NCBI GenBank assembly: GCA_902782505.1
Contig: CACZNO010000211.1
Span: 1-14,984 of the forward strand
From: an uncultured Erysipelotrichaceae bacterium
GTDB taxonomy: Bacteria; Bacillota_I; Bacilli_A; Erysipelotrichales; Erysipelotrichaceae
Direction of reading: 5' to 3'
Length of the DNA stretch: 14,984 nucleotides
The position numbers were made by a program, and so were the translations under genes. The stretch's first letter is position 1. The number at the start of each line of letters is the position of its first letter. Positions 14,615 through 14,984 of this stretch are shown here, one piece after another. The notes beneath the pieces are model-generated. The model worked only from the letters and a program-made list of their open reading frames with translations, had not been told where the DNA came from and ran no database searches.

Positions 14615-14975
14615 TTAGTTCGTAAAATCTTTGTCCAGAACGATCATAAAGTGATATTCCGGAAACTGTTCCGTAAGCGACGTACGGATTTTTTCCGCCA
14701 GTTCCGTCTGGTGCTTTTCCGCAAAGTCCATCACGATATCAAACGAAACCGCCTTCTTTTCCGTGTCTGCGTAAAACCCATGCATCTGCAGTACCGACGG
14801 ATACGCGGTAAGTTTCTTTTGGACCGCGGTAGGGATCGCTGAAATTGTTGACCGCGTCCAGCAATACCGACGTGGAACGCGCAAGAAAACCGATCACCGC
14901 TTTCACGGCAACCAGAAATAGATTTACCAGAATTCCGGCGATACTGACGCGGACGATCTCTTTGGAACGATCCAT
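14615..14975 (-). pseudogene. Cation diffusion facilitator (CDF) transporter with large internal deletion and frame change
   Basis: The first 47 residues (start 14975, MDRSKEIVRVSIAGIL to DAVNNFSD) are a normal CDF N-terminus: transmembrane helix 1 and the start of helix 2 with metal-site acids Asp40 and Asp47. Right after FSD (about 14835) this frame loses all similarity. A second frame reads TAVQKKLTAYPSVLQMHGFYAD, then SFDIVMDF and a tail ending in DKDFTN at 14615. That is the cytoplasmic C-terminal domain of the long CDF subfamily (about 380 residues). Transmembrane helices 3-6, the HxxxD site and about 250 codons are missing, and the two ends are in different frames. The product cannot transport. 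Two GCGGTC copies lie about 30 bases apart around the junction. A true genomic deletion and an assembly collapse cannot be told apart here. The downstream ABC gene is intact. Confidence 0.85.
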
Positions 14976-14984
14976 TAAAGTTCC

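Noticed and set aside
14615..14884. Small independent gene of 89 codons starting MRVPRRYC before the ABC gene
   Set aside because: Its first 16 codons are the CDF N-terminal region read in the wrong frame and the rest is the CDF C-terminal domain. It is better explained as one broken gene.
14739..14975. Programmed frameshift producing a mini-CDF protein
   Set aside because: The junction lacks about 250 residues, including the metal site and four helices, and no slippery sequence is visible at it. Joining the frames would not give a working transporter.
1..14984. CRISPR arrays, riboswitches, tRNA or rRNA genes, insertion sequences, toxin-antitoxin or defence systems
   Set aside because: No repeat-spacer pattern, no transposase or defence motifs in any frame, and leaders (about 45 bases at most) too short for riboswitches.

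Overview
The window looks like ordinary chromosome from a Gram-positive bacterium (Bacillota) of roughly 50% GC. The evidence is canonical AGGAGG-type ribosome sites, TTGACA/TATAAT promoters, short hairpin terminators with T-runs, and Bacillota-like versions of YggS, SurE, a Cof-type HAD phosphatase, a YqkD-like anchored hydrolase, and a long-form CDF transporter remnant. An Erysipelotrichia-like gut Firmicute is my guess, but nothing in the window proves it. There is no rRNA, tRNA, CRISPR array, insertion sequence or prophage gene.

Layout. Positions 1-3213 run on the plus strand. They hold the 3' part of an SPFH/band-7 membrane-scaffold gene with its terminator, then a two-gene operon: a type-2 glycerate kinase fused to a GNAT acetyltransferase domain, and a membrane-anchored alpha/beta hydrolase. 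A bidirectional terminator at about 3295-3326 separates this operon from a minus-strand, signal-peptide-less 5'-nucleotidase family phosphoesterase. A compact divergent control region (4888-4990) serves that gene and the plus-strand yggS gene. yggS converges on, and overlaps by 29 bp, the minus-strand surE. From surE to the window end everything is on the minus strand. Listed in transcription order from the right edge, these genes are: a broken CDF transporter, an ABC exporter with terminator, a TVP38/TMEM64-family membrane protein, a long-chain acyl-CoA synthetase-like enzyme with terminator, tldD-tldE with terminator, and HAD phosphatase-surE.

Functionally this is a housekeeping mixture: nucleotide and phosphate-ester hydrolysis (5'-nucleotidase, SurE, HAD), vitamin B6 homeostasis (YggS), peptide processing (TldD/TldE), fatty-acid activation, membrane traffic and export, and glycerate phosphorylation. 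I see no convincing new multi-gene system. Five points deserve a second look. First, three genes (at 503, 4991 and 12668) have a -10 box exactly 6-7 nt before the ATG and no Shine-Dalgarno, which predicts leaderless mRNAs, while all neighbouring genes have ribosome sites. Second, the glycerate kinase and GNAT domains are fused with almost no linker. Third, the CDF gene has lost about two thirds of its length internally. Fourth, an inverted repeat is centred on the acyl-CoA synthetase -10 box. Fifth, there is a short coding-like tail after the hydrolase. Stretches without genes are all under 200 bases and are described in the promoter and terminator entries.
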